From an uncultured Collinsella sp. (GTDB lineage Bacteria > Actinomycetota > Coriobacteriia > Coriobacteriales > Coriobacteriaceae), in contig CAAENI010000154.1 of NCBI GenBank assembly GCA_900757285.1, forward strand, positions 1-5,006: a DNA stretch of 5,006 nucleotides, read 5' to 3'. The notes beneath the pieces were generated by a model that did not search any database, was not told the origin of the DNA, and saw only the letters and a program-made list of their open reading frames with translations. The position numbers and the translations under genes are program-made. Positions 4,418 to 5,006 of the stretch are shown here, in pieces; position 1 is the stretch's first letter; every line of letters starts with the position of its first letter.

Positions 4418-5006
4418 ATGGCGCAGCGCGAACAACACGAACGAGTCAAAAAGATGGACCGCTGGGCGGGCAAACTGCTCGGTCATAAGGCAGTGGTGAT
4501 GGCGATACTGGTCGTCATTGCGATGGCGAGTGGGCTGGCGATGGCGAACCTTGGCGGCGGTGCCGGCGGTGTGTCGTTTGAGCGCACTGATGGTTCGGGC
4601 ACGTTAGTGGAGCCGGGATCCGGCGATGCTTCGAGCGGAAAGACATCCGAAGGCTCTTCGCCTAAGGCGTCTGCCGCGGCAGAGGTCTATGTCGATGTTG
4701 ATGGCGCCGTGGTGTCACCCGGTGTATATCGCCTCAAAGACGGGGCGCGGGTGGCTCAGGCGATTGATGCCGCCGGCGGGCTGGCGCCCGAAGCAGACGT
4801 TACGGGGCTTAATCGTGCATCCAAGGTCACTGATGGACAAAAAATTCACGTTCCAACGGTAGGGGAGCAGCAGGCGTCCATTGCGGAAGCCGGTGTTGAT
4901 GGTGGGACTTCCGCATCGTCGGGCGTTAGTGGCGCAACAGGCCTAGTAAACATCAATACGGCAAGCGCAGAAGAGCTGCAGACGCTTTCGGGCATCGGCC
5001 CCTCTA
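4418..5006 (+). CDS. comEA: ComEA-type competence DNA receptor (3' end beyond window)
   Basis: ComEA proteins are membrane-anchored, bind incoming double-stranded DNA outside the cytoplasmic membrane and hand it to the ComEC channel during natural transformation. The frame is open from ATG 4418 to the window end (196 full codons). A short basic cytoplasmic N-terminus (KKMDRWAGKLLGHK) precedes one membrane segment at about 24-44 (KAVVMAILVVIAMASGLAMAN). A Gly/Ser-rich linker follows to about 87, then an SLBB domain at about 89-146 (VYVDVDGAVVSPGVYRLKDG, then AAGGL and DGQKIHVP). A second Gly/Ser/Ala linker (147-175) leads into the helix-hairpin-helix DNA-binding domain, which begins VNINTASAEELQTLSGIGPS (177-196) and is cut by the window edge. 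Domain order matches ComEA of Gram-positive bacteria. Codon use is looser than in the upstream genes (GGG, GTA, ATA appear), fitting lower expression. comEC may follow downstream, but this cannot be seen. Confidence 0.93.
   Translation, partial: MAQREQHERVKKMDRWAGKLLGHKAVVMAILVVIAMASGLAMANLGGGAGGVSFERTDGSGTLVEPGSGDASSGKTSEGSSPKASAAAEVYVDVDGAVVSPGVYRLKDGARVAQAIDAAGGLAPEADVTGLNRASKVTDGQKIHVPTVGEQQASIAEAGVDGGTSASSGVSGATGLVNINTASAEELQTLSGIGPS

Noticed and set aside
4626..4862. Plus-strand 78-codon frame within comEA
   Set aside because: It is an out-of-frame shadow of the ComEA linker and SLBB region, which is strongly supported in the other frame.

Overview
The window looks like chromosomal core DNA from a high-GC actinobacterium, most probably of class Coriobacteriia and perhaps Collinsella-like. 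The best evidence is an actinobacterial integration host factor (mihF) directly upstream of gmk and rpoZ, a characteristic actinobacterial gene order. A class 1B (PyrDB-type) dihydroorotate dehydrogenase, a rhodanese-less ThiI and a ComEA-type competence protein fit an anaerobic gut actinobacterium. The genus is an inference from overall impression and was not tested by any search. All recognisable genes are on the + strand.

Layout: (1) Bases 2-1554 hold the end of a pyrimidine biosynthesis operon: pyrD, cut off at its 5' side by the window edge, overlapping the start of pyrF by 7 nt. They catalyse dihydroorotate oxidation and the final OMP decarboxylation to UMP. (2) Bases 1555-1793 are non-coding. 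They contain a long interrupted hairpin just after pyrF, then a candidate promoter with an extended -10 element that lies inside a 32-bp dyad, then a strong Shine-Dalgarno. (3) Bases 1794-4204 hold a very compact four-gene unit, mihF-gmk-rpoZ-thiI, with junctions of 0, 5 and 0 nt. It links a nucleoid protein, GMP phosphorylation, the RNA polymerase omega subunit and tRNA 4-thiouridine/thiamine sulfur transfer. A near-perfect intrinsic terminator at 4215-4247 closes it. (4) Bases 4248-4417 are non-coding, with a cluster of GGTTTTGG-like repeats, part of which forms an inverted repeat. (5) Bases 4418-5006 hold the 5' part of comEA, a membrane-anchored DNA receptor for transformation, still open at the window end.

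The region is mostly ordinary housekeeping sequence, and I see no sign of a new defence, mobile or biosynthetic system. The items worth a second look are regulatory: the dyad over the mihF promoter and the 11-mer it shares with the comEA upstream region, the structured pyrF 3' region, a terminator-like hairpin early inside thiI, the G/T-rich repeats before comEA, and a Ser-for-Gly change in the ThiI PP-loop.
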